NCBI GenBank assembly: GCA_022449345.1
Contig: JAKURL010000009.1
Location: 1-64,000, forward strand
DNA length: 64,000 nt
Direction: 5' to 3'
From: Candidatus Thalassarchaeum sp.
GTDB taxonomy: Archaea; Thermoplasmatota; Poseidoniia; Poseidoniales; Thalassarchaeaceae
In this document: positions 19,064 to 29,204 of the stretch, piece by piece
Numbering within the stretch: the first letter of the stretch is position 1
Layout of the letters: each line of letters opens with the position of its first letter
Made by a program: the position numbers and the translations under genes
Notes under the pieces: model-generated
Told to the model about the DNA's origin: nothing
The model's input: the letters and a program-made list of their open reading frames with translations, nothing else
Databases searched by the model: none

Positions 19064-21067
19064 ATGGAGGGCGCTCAGAGAGGGAGTGGGGTGCTAATTG
19101 TAGCACTGCTAATGATGGTTAGTTTGCCATATTCGCCAGCAGCGGCTGAAGAAGATGGAGCTTGCTGCGAATCGCAGGATTTTGAGCTATATTTACTCGG
19201 TAGCGCCGATGATGGATCTCTTTCTCCATTTGATTCGGACCTTGATGAGGAATTCGAACAATTTGTCACACCTTCAATCCAAGGATTAGTAGAAATCGGT
19301 ACTTGGGAAATCACTTGGGGTTTACTGGGAAATTACCCAGATGCTACTTGGGAGTTCCGCATTCCATACGAAGTTGAATCTGCAGCTGGAATTCAGATTA
19401 ACGCCACAGTTGGAGTAAACATCGGCAGTACATACTTCGAAGGAGATGCGGGTGCTGGTTTGTTCCTAACTAATGAGGGGGAGGTGGTAATTCCTGTCGA
19501 AGTACTGGCGGGTGAAGTTAGGTCTGGTGATAAGGTAAAACTGACCTTCTCGGTTCGAAGTTTGTCATTCTCCAGCCCTGGCGACGATGCAGGTATTCGA
19601 TTTGTTTGGGGCACAGATGAATTCACTGGACGGATTTCAATGAAATTCCCCTTGGTCAGTATCGACATGAAGGAGCCGAGTGTCAATGGTAGACTAGTAT
19701 ATTTCCCCATTCTGCTAAAGTCCGGATTTGGTGACAGGATGTGGTCAGCATCAAGTGGGGGTCTGACTGTAGCAAGCGACACGATTCCAGATAGTCCAAT
19801 AGCAACCCCCACAAATAATGGAGTTGAGGTGACATTTGCTTGGCAAATTCCTGAATCTGCAGAATCTGGAACATACCTTGTGGCATTTCATCTAACTCCA
19901 CAAACATCTCTGAGAATAGAGGCTAATCGGACCTATGATATTGCTGCGGGCGAAGGTGGATCGAACACCGGAGGATGGTATCCTGCAGTAGAACCTCTGC
20001 GAACAGGAGGCACAAGCCTAATGGTTGATGTAGAGGCAAAATTCGATGGCGATTCGGTTGAAAGAGAAGTTACAATCGAATTTGATGGGGCAATGTCTCA
20101 ATGGGTTCGGTGGGGCTTGGACAATATTGGAAACAATAGCCTATCCTCGAATAGTTGGTGGCGCAATCTACGAACTTACTCGGATAGCATCCCAAATTCA
20201 GAGTTCAACAATGGACAAGTGGACGACTCAGAAATTGCAGCTCTAAATAGCCATCTTGTGGGCTCAGCATCGGACATGAAATCATTCCTAGCCAATGGAC
20301 TGTATCTCGATGCTGAGTCGATACTTGGGGTTAATCCAGTAAACCTAGGGCCAACCGAGATTTCAATTGATTTAGGTCACACTCGAGCATTTAGTGCAGA
20401 GAGTGTAACAATTAGGATAGATACTTCCCATCAGGTAGATGCTGGAGAAAGACAGCAACTGATTGAATCATTTATTCGCCCAAGCGATGACGAGTTGTAC
20501 ACAAATGTTGAGTTGAAGGTGGAAATTCGCTCAACTGCTCTGCAAGGACTTGGTGGTGTCGCGGCTGAAGATATTGAAGCTAAGCACCGACGTTGGATTT
20601 TGTTGGAGGTAGTAACCATTGATGAGGAGGATCTAGATCCTGAGGCCTCATTCCGAGTCGAGTTCGTGCCAACTGGTGGCGCGCTATATTCCCCATTAGT
20701 TTCAGCCATGGTCTCTGTATTCATGCTAGTTTTAGCTCTAGGGTTGGGCATGGTGATGACAAGAAAGCGTGCAAGGGTTCCTTCTATGCTCACAGTCGTA
20801 GTTCTCGGTGGCCTATCCTTAGCATTGTATGTGTTGGGCCTTGATATGCCATTTGTTCTAGGTGTAGTAGCATCTAGTATGTTGTTGGTTTTCCCCGTGG
20901 CACTAGTATCACCGAGATCGGATTTTGCGGAGAGGACTGGTGGGGCTAAACGAGCTAATGCCCATGTGAATTGTCCAAATTGTGGAGATTCGAATCCGGT
21001 AGAATCTGACGTTAGGCCACTAAGGTTGGAATGCGTTGGCTGCGGATCTACCTTGCGTCTAGAATGA
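19064..21067 (+). CDS. Secreted/membrane protein with C-terminal TM segments and cytoplasmic zinc ribbon
   Basis: Signal peptide; TM hairpins; C-terminal NCPNCGDSNPV...LECVGCGSTLRLE. Confidence 0.78.
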   Translation: MEGAQRGSGVLIVALLMMVSLPYSPAAAEEDGACCESQDFELYLLGSADDGSLSPFDSDLDEEFEQFVTPSIQGLVEIGTWEITWGLLGNYPDATWEFRIPYEVESAAGIQINATVGVNIGSTYFEGDAGAGLFLTNEGEVVIPVEVLAGEVRSGDKVKLTFSVRSLSFSSPGDDAGIRFVWGTDEFTGRISMKFPLVSIDMKEPSVNGRLVYFPILLKSGFGDRMWSASSGGLTVASDTIPDSPIATPTNNGVEVTFAWQIPESAESGTYLVAFHLTPQTSLRIEANRTYDIAAGEGGSNTGGWYPAVEPLRTGGTSLMVDVEAKFDGDSVEREVTIEFDGAMSQWVRWGLDNIGNNSLSSNSWWRNLRTYSDSIPNSEFNNGQVDDSEIAALNSHLVGSASDMKSFLANGLYLDAESILGVNPVNLGPTEISIDLGHTRAFSAESVTIRIDTSHQVDAGERQQLIESFIRPSDDELYTNVELKVEIRSTALQGLGGVAAEDIEAKHRRWILLEVVTIDEEDLDPEASFRVEFVPTGGALYSPLVSAMVSVFMLVLALGLGMVMTRKRARVPSMLTVVVLGGLSLALYVLGLDMPFVLGVVASSMLLVFPVALVSPRSDFAERTGGAKRANAHVNCPNCGDSNPVESDVRPLRLECVGCGSTLRLE

Positions 21068-21982
21068 TTATTCGGGAGAAGGTGCCCTTCCAGTAGTCAA
21101 TAATAAGTCCACAAAGGAATGAGCAGCGGCAATCGCTGACCCTTGTTTCCATAATCTGGCGGCTCGCAGAATTTCCGAGGCTAGATCACTATCCCAATTT
21201 GGACCAATGACTCGATGCCAACCTAATTCTTCCATCCTAGCGGTTGATGGAGTGGAGCGAGAAAGAGCTGGACGCATTAGGTGAGAAAGTGCTCGAGCGC
21301 GCCCCTCAATATCCAATTCCGGCCACTTCGAAGATACCGCTTCAAGGGCCAATTCCTCTATCCAAGGTGTGTTTGATAATTCGATTGAGGGTACTTCAGG
21401 CATTGTAGCGATTCTAACACTGCCCTCTTCCACCAACAAATCCCTAAGTGATGTGAAAACAGGGTCGTAGGTAGTGTCCAGTGCGGAATGTAACCAATTG
21501 CCGGAAATTAACCAAGGTCGTAATCGCCTCACTCTGACTCCTTCTGGTGCTAACGACTGAGCGATCGCATGAGCCTGTGCAACGGTTGTCAAAGGGCCTC
21601 TACGTGTATCGCCGGATGATGCGACTAATCCATCCACCAATGCCAATCCTAAACTCAAGCGGGGTGGATCTGAGAAATATTCTGGACCGGTGTCCTGAGC
21701 AGGTCCCAAAACGTGAATCCAAGAGCCTTCGGAAGGAGATTCCAACTTGAAGCGACGGCGGTAGGGCAAACCAAGGTCGAGGAAGGCCGCTTCAATCGGT
21801 GCTATCGTAAGGGCGCCAATTAATGAGGGAGCGGCGAGTAGCATTACTGGACCGTTATGAGTTCGTAAACCTGATACTGCTCGGTTGAGGCTAGACGCCA
21901 CTGAGGAGAACTGTTCAGCCTCAAGCAGTTGCCGCATCATGCCTGCTTGCCAGTGGTGGTTCAAATCCCCATCGCCTTGCAA
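21068..21982 (-). CDS. Uncharacterised protein, possibly a degenerate RecJ/DHH (GAN/Cdc45-like) protein next to rpS15
   Basis: 304 aa; GPVMLLAAPSLIGALTIAPIEAAFLDLGLPYRRRF and DLGPAQD-like strand; located where archaeal RecJ-like genes often follow rps15. No DHH motif. Confidence 0.5.
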   Translation of the reverse strand: MQGDGDLNHHWQAGMMRQLLEAEQFSSVASSLNRAVSGLRTHNGPVMLLAAPSLIGALTIAPIEAAFLDLGLPYRRRFKLESPSEGSWIHVLGPAQDTGPEYFSDPPRLSLGLALVDGLVASSGDTRRGPLTTVAQAHAIAQSLAPEGVRVRRLRPWLISGNWLHSALDTTYDPVFTSLRDLLVEEGSVRIATMPEVPSIELSNTPWIEELALEAVSSKWPELDIEGRARALSHLMRPALSRSTPSTARMEELGWHRVIGPNWDSDLASEILRAARLWKQGSAIAAAHSFVDLLLTTGRAPSPE

Positions 21983-22016
21983 ATATGCAATGGCTTACTG
22001 AATTGAGTAAGTATAC

Positions 22017-22472
22017 TCACTCAACCATTAGGCGAAGTTGTTCGCGCTTGTAGGTCCAATCAGAGTCTAGCTTCCCTGTGCTTCTGTAGTACTTGGCCAA
22101 GCGGCGAATCCTAGATTCGGTTAACTCTAGTTGGCGACGGTTGTGTAAGTCCTTGTGGTTTCTGTTGAGGTGATCGATCATCCTCAATGCTTGTCGCATT
22201 AGATTCATCATGTCCTCAGGATACTTGCCGCCAATCCCATTACGCTCAAGAGTTTCAGCGATTCTTTCACCGGTAACCAACCTGACGTCGGGGACTGCGT
22301 GTTGGTCTCGAAGAATTGTACCAATCATCGCTGTTGAGTGACCTTCGCCAGCTAACTTGAGAATTGATTCCTCAACGGCCTTTTTATCGGATTCAGACCA
22401 TTCAGGAGCAGCGGAAACATTCGGCCTATCCGAGCCGCTCTTTCCCTTGCCTTTACTGTGCATTCTTGCCAC
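22017..22472 (-). CDS. rps15: 30S ribosomal protein S15P/S13e
   Basis: MARMHSKGKGKSGSDRP...; IGTILRDQHAVPDVRLVTG; DHLNRNHKDLHNRRQLELTESRIRRLAKYYRSTGKL. Confidence 0.93.
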   Translation of the reverse strand: MARMHSKGKGKSGSDRPNVSAAPEWSESDKKAVEESILKLAGEGHSTAMIGTILRDQHAVPDVRLVTGERIAETLERNGIGGKYPEDMMNLMRQALRMIDHLNRNHKDLHNRRQLELTESRIRRLAKYYRSTGKLDSDWTYKREQLRLMVE

Positions 22473-22529
22473 TTAGGTCACCTCAAGCGGCTCGCCGACC
22501 TGCTGCCCCTCTTTAATCGCTACGCATGT

Positions 22530-22542
22530 CACCCAGAGGGTG
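22530..22542. repeat. Short hairpin CACCC-AGA-GGGTG just after the arcS stop
   Basis: 5-bp perfect arms, 3-nt loop; gap of 5 nt to the stop. Confidence 0.5.
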
Positions 22543-22547
22543 TTTAC

Positions 22548-24353
22548 TCACAAACGGTGTTTGGCCTTAGCCAATCTTCCAGGTCCATGCGGCCATTCCC
22601 AACCTGCAGCTTCTGCCCTAGCACTACCGACTAGAGTCCCATCTTGGAAGACAAGAAGTTCATCTCCAGAACGAATGTTTGAGTCCGCATTTGTAACATT
22701 GGTTGAGAATAAATCACCACGCCAGTCAAATTGAGGGACTAATTCTACTCTCGGTAAAACATTGCAGGCATCAAGAATGGGTAATGACGCTTTTGAGAAG
22801 GAAAAACGACCGGAGCGAGGATTCCACAAGGCAATTTGTACTCCGTCCTTAGCGATACGGAAAATTGGTGGTCTTCCACTCACCTTTACTCCATCTAACC
22901 AAGCGTCTGTTCCATGTTGAAATCGAGAGGCGGATTTTAGTTTTTCAAGCCGATGCTGACTTTCCTTTGGATTCAATAAACCAAATTCTTTACTGGCATT
23001 TTCGATTGCTTGCTGTAACCTATCAAGTGATTCCTGCGAGCCCGCGGATTCACCCTGTCGAGTATCAATGACCTGAATATTTTCAATCTCAATCTCTATT
23101 CCCGAGTGGTTGAGGATTAATTCAAACCCATTCCTTTCAGCATATTGTGTAACCATTTCTCGAATTACTTTCAATTCGTCAATATCCCAGTCACCCGTAA
23201 CCGGAATATCGTAATGAGCTGAAGGCCATAAGTCCTCCAACTCCCTAGGCACAAGACCCAATGGCGCAGTGACCATTACTTCGTGCACACTTCTAGTTGG
23301 TATTGCTCGTTGGAATCTTCTATGAGATTGAGACAGGCGGTATGGTTTTTTAGCCGAACAAGGCAGTAATACCATCACTTTTGTTTGATGACTTGGTGGT
23401 TTATGTAATTCGGAAACTTTGCGTCTCCAATCTCTGATAATAGGGTCATCTCTGCTTGTAAACGAGTGGCAGAGAAGCCGAGTACCTTCCCGAACGACAC
23501 TTTCTAAAGCGGCCGAACCAGCATCGTTTTCGGCTTTTACAGTCATCATTGCATCGTGCCGTCGCAGTCGCTCAACCGACCTAGGGCTAGAGAGAGCCTG
23601 TCGTTCAGCAAGTTGCCGAATCGTACCATCTCTGATGGCCGATCTTGTAGCGGCTAGTGCCCTGTTCCAAGCCTCAATTTGGGTTTGTAAATCGGCTTTC
23701 TCACCTGCCGTCATTTCGGGTTCGCGAGGACCATCCTCGGTAAGCAATACTCCTCGAGCTGCAGCTTCTTGAGATCTTGATAGGTCGAACAGGTCTACAC
23801 CCATCCAAGAGAGCAAGGCACAATTGTCCGGACCCCCTATTCCGGGAGTCCAAATCAGAGATGTTGTGAATCGTCGTCGAAGCGCATCGAGGGCCTCGAC
23901 CAATCTGCCGGGACGCTCGGCTAGCTGCGGAGCATCGATTAGAACAATAACTGAAGGTTCTAATGTATCATCCAATAGATTCGGGTCATGATGTAGAGAT
24001 TGCCAAGAAACTGGTAATAATTGCCCCCCTGACGATTTCTTTCCACTATCTGATTCGACTAGGCTCGATGGGAGAATGAGGCCTTCTTCTGCTAGCCAAA
24101 CTTCTTTTTTTCCGAAAGGTAGGCATAAATCACCTAGAATTTTCATCGACATAGTTGCAGGAATTGAATCCGAATCTCTTTCAATTCTGAACGCAGCAAA
24201 AGAAAGGTCAACTTCAGGGTCTTTGGCTGAAAGAACCAAACCTGGAGTCCAAGAGGAGGGGGATGCCCTATCTCCAAGGGAAAAAATACGCGAAAAACGC
24301 TGTCTTGAAGCAATACTGCGCGCCAGCGGACGCTCCGTAGCACCCTTACTCAT
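22548..24353 (-). CDS. arcS: Archaeosine synthase ArcS (TgtA2-like)
   Basis: VMVLLPCSAKKPYRLSQSHRRF signature, TAPLGLVPRELEDLWPSAHYDIPVTGDWD, C-terminal PUA-like region. Confidence 0.85.
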   Translation of the reverse strand: MSKGATERPLARSIASRQRFSRIFSLGDRASPSSWTPGLVLSAKDPEVDLSFAAFRIERDSDSIPATMSMKILGDLCLPFGKKEVWLAEEGLILPSSLVESDSGKKSSGGQLLPVSWQSLHHDPNLLDDTLEPSVIVLIDAPQLAERPGRLVEALDALRRRFTTSLIWTPGIGGPDNCALLSWMGVDLFDLSRSQEAAARGVLLTEDGPREPEMTAGEKADLQTQIEAWNRALAATRSAIRDGTIRQLAERQALSSPRSVERLRRHDAMMTVKAENDAGSAALESVVREGTRLLCHSFTSRDDPIIRDWRRKVSELHKPPSHQTKVMVLLPCSAKKPYRLSQSHRRFQRAIPTRSVHEVMVTAPLGLVPRELEDLWPSAHYDIPVTGDWDIDELKVIREMVTQYAERNGFELILNHSGIEIEIENIQVIDTRQGESAGSQESLDRLQQAIENASKEFGLLNPKESQHRLEKLKSASRFQHGTDAWLDGVKVSGRPPIFRIAKDGVQIALWNPRSGRFSFSKASLPILDACNVLPRVELVPQFDWRGDLFSTNVTNADSNIRSGDELLVFQDGTLVGSARAEAAGWEWPHGPGRLAKAKHRL

Positions 24354-24414
24354 CGATGCCGCTAACGATGCGTTTCGCTTGAAGCATTCTAAGGTGAAGT
24401 GGTGTCGGACCGAT

Positions 24415-26535
24415 GTGCGAGAAGTCAGAGCAGGCCTATTGGCTGTGTTATTTGTGCTGGCTGCGCTCAGCGCTGCCGTCAGCGCCGACGATGACCCCGA
24501 GGTTGTACTCAGCGACGAGTCGTTCAGCACCATTGGACCCGTCTGGATCCAGGTTGAGTGCCTGAAAGTCGGCTGTCTTGGGATGGAGCTCGTTGTTCTG
24601 GCTGACGGGGGTGAGCAGAGTCACGAAGACCCTCATCTCGTGGAATGGTCGGGCTGGGTGGATGGCAACGTGTCCTGGAGGCTGTTCGTCGAATCCGGGA
24701 CGGAACACTCAGACGTGCGAATAGAAGTGATACTCAGCAGGATGGATGAATGGACCGAGCACGAGGACCTGCCTAACATCGTCCCACCACCGGGAGGTCA
24801 GGGGGATTACCCGGTGATAGACACGGCTTCGCCGTGCCAGATGAACTTCTGCGGCGCGATTGACCTCATCTCCGAGGGGGTCCTGTACGTCGGGGCGTTG
24901 GAGAACGAGAGTGACAAGGACTCCGTGATGATCGCAGGTGACCCAGGGGACGTAATCCTGCTCAACAGCCTGAGGGGGCCGAGTGATGTCAGTATCGAGA
25001 TATGGCATAGGAGGAGTGAGTCGAAGTCGCTCGTGGACACCCTCGAGAAAGCGGATATGGAACACTACTTCGAGTACCCGGCCGAGGGGGAGCTGTGGAT
25101 ACGCCTGATTCACTCGGCCGAGGAGGGCTACTCGCCGTACGAGTTCGAGATCATTCGCTACGATGACGAAACCGAGGCCCCTGACGGAGGGGAGTTGAGT
25201 AACCCGTGGAGTCACGGCGAAGCCATGCCCTTCTACGGGGACTCGTCTCTACTCTACTACGGGCACATTGCTGGCTCGGACTCGCAGGGTGACTCCCTGC
25301 TCATAGTCTCCGGATCCAAGATGCGTCTCGATCCGCACTGCTCGTTCACAGATGATGTCGCAGTTGTAGTCACGCTGCACCAGATGGACGGCACGAGTCT
25401 GGCAGTGGAGAGCGGTTGCGAGGGCGTGTTTGAGACCACCTCACACACGGTCTCGGTAGAATTCGGCCTGACGACTCAGGGCGTTACCTCTGCCTGGGCC
25501 ATCATGCTCAGTTCACTCGACCCAGGTGATGGGAATCATATAGGAGACGCGCCTGACTTCCTATGGACTGAATCTGACGATCTAAATCGATGGCCACTAA
25601 TTGAATTCAACGTTAGCAACGGCGCAAGCATGCTAGAGGATGAATTTGTAGATGTATTCGCTTTTGAGGTCACTTCGCCAAATGGATCCAGAGTACAAAT
25701 TGATGGAGTTAATTCTCAACCAGTAGATTATCAAATTTTTATCCTGGATCAGCAATCATGGGCCATCATGAACTCTTCGAATGGAGGATTGATTGATGTG
25801 CCGCCAGGAATACACGCTATTCGCGTAGAAAAAATTGGCGAGGCAAGTTTGACCTATTATGATTTCAAACTGGTCAATGGTGGAGATATAATCGAGATTG
25901 ACCCCGATTTATTCACTGATCAATCAGAACTCTTCACAAATTACTACATCTTTGCAGGAGTTTTCCTTTTGACTCCTGCTCTACTAGTGGTATTCTGGAA
26001 TCGTAACCGTTGGCGAAATGGAGTTAGCCAAATTGAAATTGAACAACATGAATTACGCAGATTGAGGCGATTGCGTGAACGCTTGACTGTACTATTGTCA
26101 GAAGATGAGACCAATGAGCAGGTTATCGATTCCGCATTGCATCAACTCGGCGATAGCCCTTGGCAGGCTGTGGTTGATGATTGGGGGGAGCCTCTCCTTA
26201 GGCACAATACAGAGCAGGTGGAGATTTGTGCTTGGAGGATTTCAGAAGGGCTGGCTACGATGTTAATTGGCATTAGAATCGCAGACTCGCCTTGGGAGTT
26301 AGCAGCAATGCGAGTTTATGCCCCAGAAGGTGCAGGAGTTGGTATCGCTGAGGTTTCACCTCAACATCTATTCAATGGTGATGAAATCTTCTTGGATACT
26401 TTAGCACCTCAAAGTAGGACTTTCCTTCGATTAACTATTTCAGGAGAACCGTCGAACATTGGATTCCACCTTTCTGGTTTAGTAGACGGAGAACCACTAG
26501 CAGCGGTTCCAAATCGCGCACTCGACTGGTCATGA
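24415..26535 (+). CDS. Secreted/membrane protein with N-terminal signal and single C-terminal TM
   Basis: GTG start giving VREVRAGLLAVLFVLAALSAAVSA; TM YYIFAGVFLLTPALLVVFW; continuous ORF to 26535. Confidence 0.7.
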   Translation: MREVRAGLLAVLFVLAALSAAVSADDDPEVVLSDESFSTIGPVWIQVECLKVGCLGMELVVLADGGEQSHEDPHLVEWSGWVDGNVSWRLFVESGTEHSDVRIEVILSRMDEWTEHEDLPNIVPPPGGQGDYPVIDTASPCQMNFCGAIDLISEGVLYVGALENESDKDSVMIAGDPGDVILLNSLRGPSDVSIEIWHRRSESKSLVDTLEKADMEHYFEYPAEGELWIRLIHSAEEGYSPYEFEIIRYDDETEAPDGGELSNPWSHGEAMPFYGDSSLLYYGHIAGSDSQGDSLLIVSGSKMRLDPHCSFTDDVAVVVTLHQMDGTSLAVESGCEGVFETTSHTVSVEFGLTTQGVTSAWAIMLSSLDPGDGNHIGDAPDFLWTESDDLNRWPLIEFNVSNGASMLEDEFVDVFAFEVTSPNGSRVQIDGVNSQPVDYQIFILDQQSWAIMNSSNGGLIDVPPGIHAIRVEKIGEASLTYYDFKLVNGGDIIEIDPDLFTDQSELFTNYYIFAGVFLLTPALLVVFWNRNRWRNGVSQIEIEQHELRRLRRLRERLTVLLSEDETNEQVIDSALHQLGDSPWQAVVDDWGEPLLRHNTEQVEICAWRISEGLATMLIGIRIADSPWELAAMRVYAPEGAGVGIAEVSPQHLFNGDEIFLDTLAPQSRTFLRLTISGEPSNIGFHLSGLVDGEPLAAVPNRALDWS

Positions 26536-27672
26536 ACGACGTCTGTCGCGTGCCTCGTCGATTATATCCCCAGTAACCGAGACGCCACTACCCAAATCAT
26601 CCCGCAATTCTTGCAGCTGCTTTTTCGCGGAGCGGGACAACTTTTCTGGCATTGCAAGTTTGAGCAAGACCATCACAGCACCTCTACCTCTTCCGCCTCG
26701 AGGAAAAGGCAGGCCTCGATTTAGGATGGTGATAGTTTCCCCCGGCTTTGAGCCTGCCTTGATGTTGACTTTCAGAGGTGAACCATCGATGTGGGGAATC
26801 TCAATTTTCGCACCTAAGACCAAATCAACATAACTTACTGGAAGAGCCATAAGAAGGTCTGAGCCATCTCGCTCAAACCAATCATGCTCCTCAACCTCTA
26901 TTTCGATGTAGAGATTACCGGGTTTTCCATTTTGATTCCTAGGGGATTCACCATGACCACTCAATCTAAGTCTTGTTCCGCTATCTATCCCTGCAGGGAC
27001 ACTGAATTTGACTTTCTTTGACTGCTCTGCGCGACCCTCTCCAGAGCAACTCTTACAAGGATTCTGAACGATTCTACCACCTCCACGGCATGCCCTACAA
27101 TCCTGTGTAACCTGCTGTTGGAATGGGCCGATTCTTTCCACTCGAGTAAGTCGCCCTCTCCCATCACAGGTGGGACAGACTCTGACCCCGTCAGGGGTCT
27201 GTGAACCGCTACCATCGCAACTTGAACAACGGTTCAATACATCGATTTCTAGTTCATCATCAATTCCGGTAAATGCGTCCTCAAAACTAATCGTCTGGCG
27301 AACTAGAAGGTCGGCGCCTCTAGATGATCTTTGTCGAGAACCGCCTCCGAATAAAGAGGAGAATATCGAATCGAATCCACCACCGAATATATCGTCGATG
27401 CTGATATTGACTCCTTGGAATCCTCCAGCACCCCAAGGAGAACCGCCTGGGCGGTCATGGCCAAACATGTCGTATTTTCGTCTCTCATCAGGGTTCGAGA
27501 GAATAGCATAGGCTTCCTGAACCTCCTTGAAGCGTGCCTCGGCTTCTGGGTCATCAGGGTTCTTGTCTGGATGAAATTCTCTCGCCTTTGAACGGAATGC
27601 TTTCTTAAGATCTGAATCCGATGCTTTTCGGTTGACTCCCAGAACCTCATAGTAATCCCTCTTCTGACTCAA
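26530..27672 (-). CDS. dnaJ: Chaperone DnaJ
   Basis: YYEVLGVNRKASDSDLKKAFRSKAREFHPDKNP; four CxxCxGxG-type Zn motifs. Confidence 0.95.
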   Translation of the reverse strand: MSQKRDYYEVLGVNRKASDSDLKKAFRSKAREFHPDKNPDDPEAEARFKEVQEAYAILSNPDERRKYDMFGHDRPGGSPWGAGGFQGVNISIDDIFGGGFDSIFSSLFGGGSRQRSSRGADLLVRQTISFEDAFTGIDDELEIDVLNRCSSCDGSGSQTPDGVRVCPTCDGRGRLTRVERIGPFQQQVTQDCRACRGGGRIVQNPCKSCSGEGRAEQSKKVKFSVPAGIDSGTRLRLSGHGESPRNQNGKPGNLYIEIEVEEHDWFERDGSDLLMALPVSYVDLVLGAKIEIPHIDGSPLKVNIKAGSKPGETITILNRGLPFPRGGRGRGAVMVLLKLAMPEKLSRSAKKQLQELRDDLGSGVSVTGDIIDEARDRRRS

Positions 27673-27684
27673 GTGACCACCACA

Positions 27685-27722
27685 TCCAATGGCTCTCGCG
27701 CGACTGTTTTCAACCCATTGGA
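27685..27722. promoter_or_regulatory. Inverted repeat TCCAATGG-N22-CCATTGGA upstream of dnaJ
   Basis: Perfect 8-bp arms at 27685-27692 and 27715-27722, 13-50 nt upstream of the dnaJ start. Confidence 0.5.
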
Positions 27723-27726
27723 CTGC

Positions 27727-28590
27727 TCAGAGAAAAGCGCCGCAACTACTACAGTATGCAGTGCCGCTGTTGTTCACAGCACCGCACTCTTGGCAAGAAA
27801 TCACAGATTGTGCAATCGATGATGGAATTGGCGGCAACCTTTGTTTATCTTCTTCATCCCAATTAGTTTGATTTGAGGGGGGATTTGCGGCTCTTTTCGC
27901 CGCTGCTTTCTCGGCTTTTGCCGCGGCTTTAACAGCAGCCTTCTCTGCCTTTGCAGCTGCCTTGGCTTCCTTAGCAGCCTGCTTTATTGCTCGCTTTTCC
28001 TCTCTGGCTGCTTGCTTTTCTCGGCGAGCGAGTTCCTTGGCAAGGCGACGCTGGGCCGATGCTTCTGCACTGACTCCTAAGGTACCTGTTAGCTTGCTCG
28101 AATCCTCTGATTCGGCTGAGTTTGTCTCATTCGGGGTTGCCCTCCCTTGCACATCAACTTCGATGTCCATTCGAGAGTCTTCTATATTCAATTCAAGTTC
28201 AGTTCCTTCCTTATTGAGATCGGATATACTTCCACCCATTCTTTGTTTGAATCGTATTCCCGCTCTACCTCTTGGTTTAGTACGGGCCTGAGCCTCTAGC
28301 TTTTCCAATGCAGCATCACCACGACTCCAGAGGCCTTTATCTTCGAGTCGATACATATTCGATAGGCCTTTGATGGCACTTGAGCGGTGATATTCATGGT
28401 CCTCTACTACTCGATATCTCAAGTACATGATAATCCCCAAAATAATAGCGATTCCGTGAATTATTGCCTGTGCAAGGAGGTCTCCCTTGAGTAACACCTC
28501 AATGTTTGGTAAGCCAAACCTCAGAGCGACTACGCAGAGTGTGGGGGCTAAAAGCAACCCTGCACTAATCATCGGAGAGCGCTGTACCAT
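27727..28590 (-). CDS. Membrane protein with Ala/Lys/Glu-rich coiled coil and C-terminal zinc ribbon
   Basis: TM segments at the N-terminus; KELARREKQAAREEKRAIKQAAKEAKAAAKAEKAAVKAAAKAEKAAAKRAA; SCQECGAVNNSGTAYCSSCGAFL. Confidence 0.75.
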   Translation of the reverse strand: MVQRSPMISAGLLLAPTLCVVALRFGLPNIEVLLKGDLLAQAIIHGIAIILGIIMYLRYRVVEDHEYHRSSAIKGLSNMYRLEDKGLWSRGDAALEKLEAQARTKPRGRAGIRFKQRMGGSISDLNKEGTELELNIEDSRMDIEVDVQGRATPNETNSAESEDSSKLTGTLGVSAEASAQRRLAKELARREKQAAREEKRAIKQAAKEAKAAAKAEKAAVKAAAKAEKAAAKRAANPPSNQTNWDEEDKQRLPPIPSSIAQSVISCQECGAVNNSGTAYCSSCGAFL

Positions 28591-28685
28591 GTCAGCGGCT
28601 CCTAAATCACTGGTTTGAATGATTCGCGAACTTGGGAGCGGACTCAGCCATAGCAATCATGACCTGCCTTTGGCCTCGGCAGGGC

Positions 28686-29204
28686 ATGGAACCGAAGATT
28701 ACAGTCTCCACTGTAGTCCAAAATCATGAGGATGTCTCTTTAGTCGAGAGAACAGTAAAGTTACTATTCCCAGATTGGGATTGCAAAATTAATCTAGAGG
28801 AGGGGGAGTTCCCAATGGAACGTGAAGCAGTCAATCTTTCTGGAAGTTCTCAATCCCTTGGAGTTGTAATGGGACATTGCATAAAAAATCGTATTCTCGA
28901 TACGGCATTTGATGCAATGACGATGAATCTGAAAAAGAATTCTACGCATTTTCTACTTTCTAGACAAGCCGCCTACGTTGGAAAGGTTGCATTTGTTGTT
29001 GAAGAGATGCCACTTGGGGGTATAATGGAAGTTAGGTTGCAGGGCGAAGATCTCGGACTTTGGTTGGAACAACAAACTTGGCATGAGGGAAGACATGCTG
29101 TGCCTAGAAGTCTAGGGGATGAATTACGCATTGAGCAAGATGGGACTCCTGTCGAATGGTTTGACAATAAGGGAAGAAAAACCATCAATTTGGATCAGGA
29201 TTGA
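28686..29204 (+). CDS. UPF0201 family protein
   Basis: ITVSTVVQNHEDVSLVERTVKLLFPDW; SLGVVMGHCIKNRILDTAFDAM; STHFLLSRQAAYVGKVAFV. Confidence 0.8.
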   Translation: MEPKITVSTVVQNHEDVSLVERTVKLLFPDWDCKINLEEGEFPMEREAVNLSGSSQSLGVVMGHCIKNRILDTAFDAMTMNLKKNSTHFLLSRQAAYVGKVAFVVEEMPLGGIMEVRLQGEDLGLWLEQQTWHEGRHAVPRSLGDELRIEQDGTPVEWFDNKGRKTINLDQD

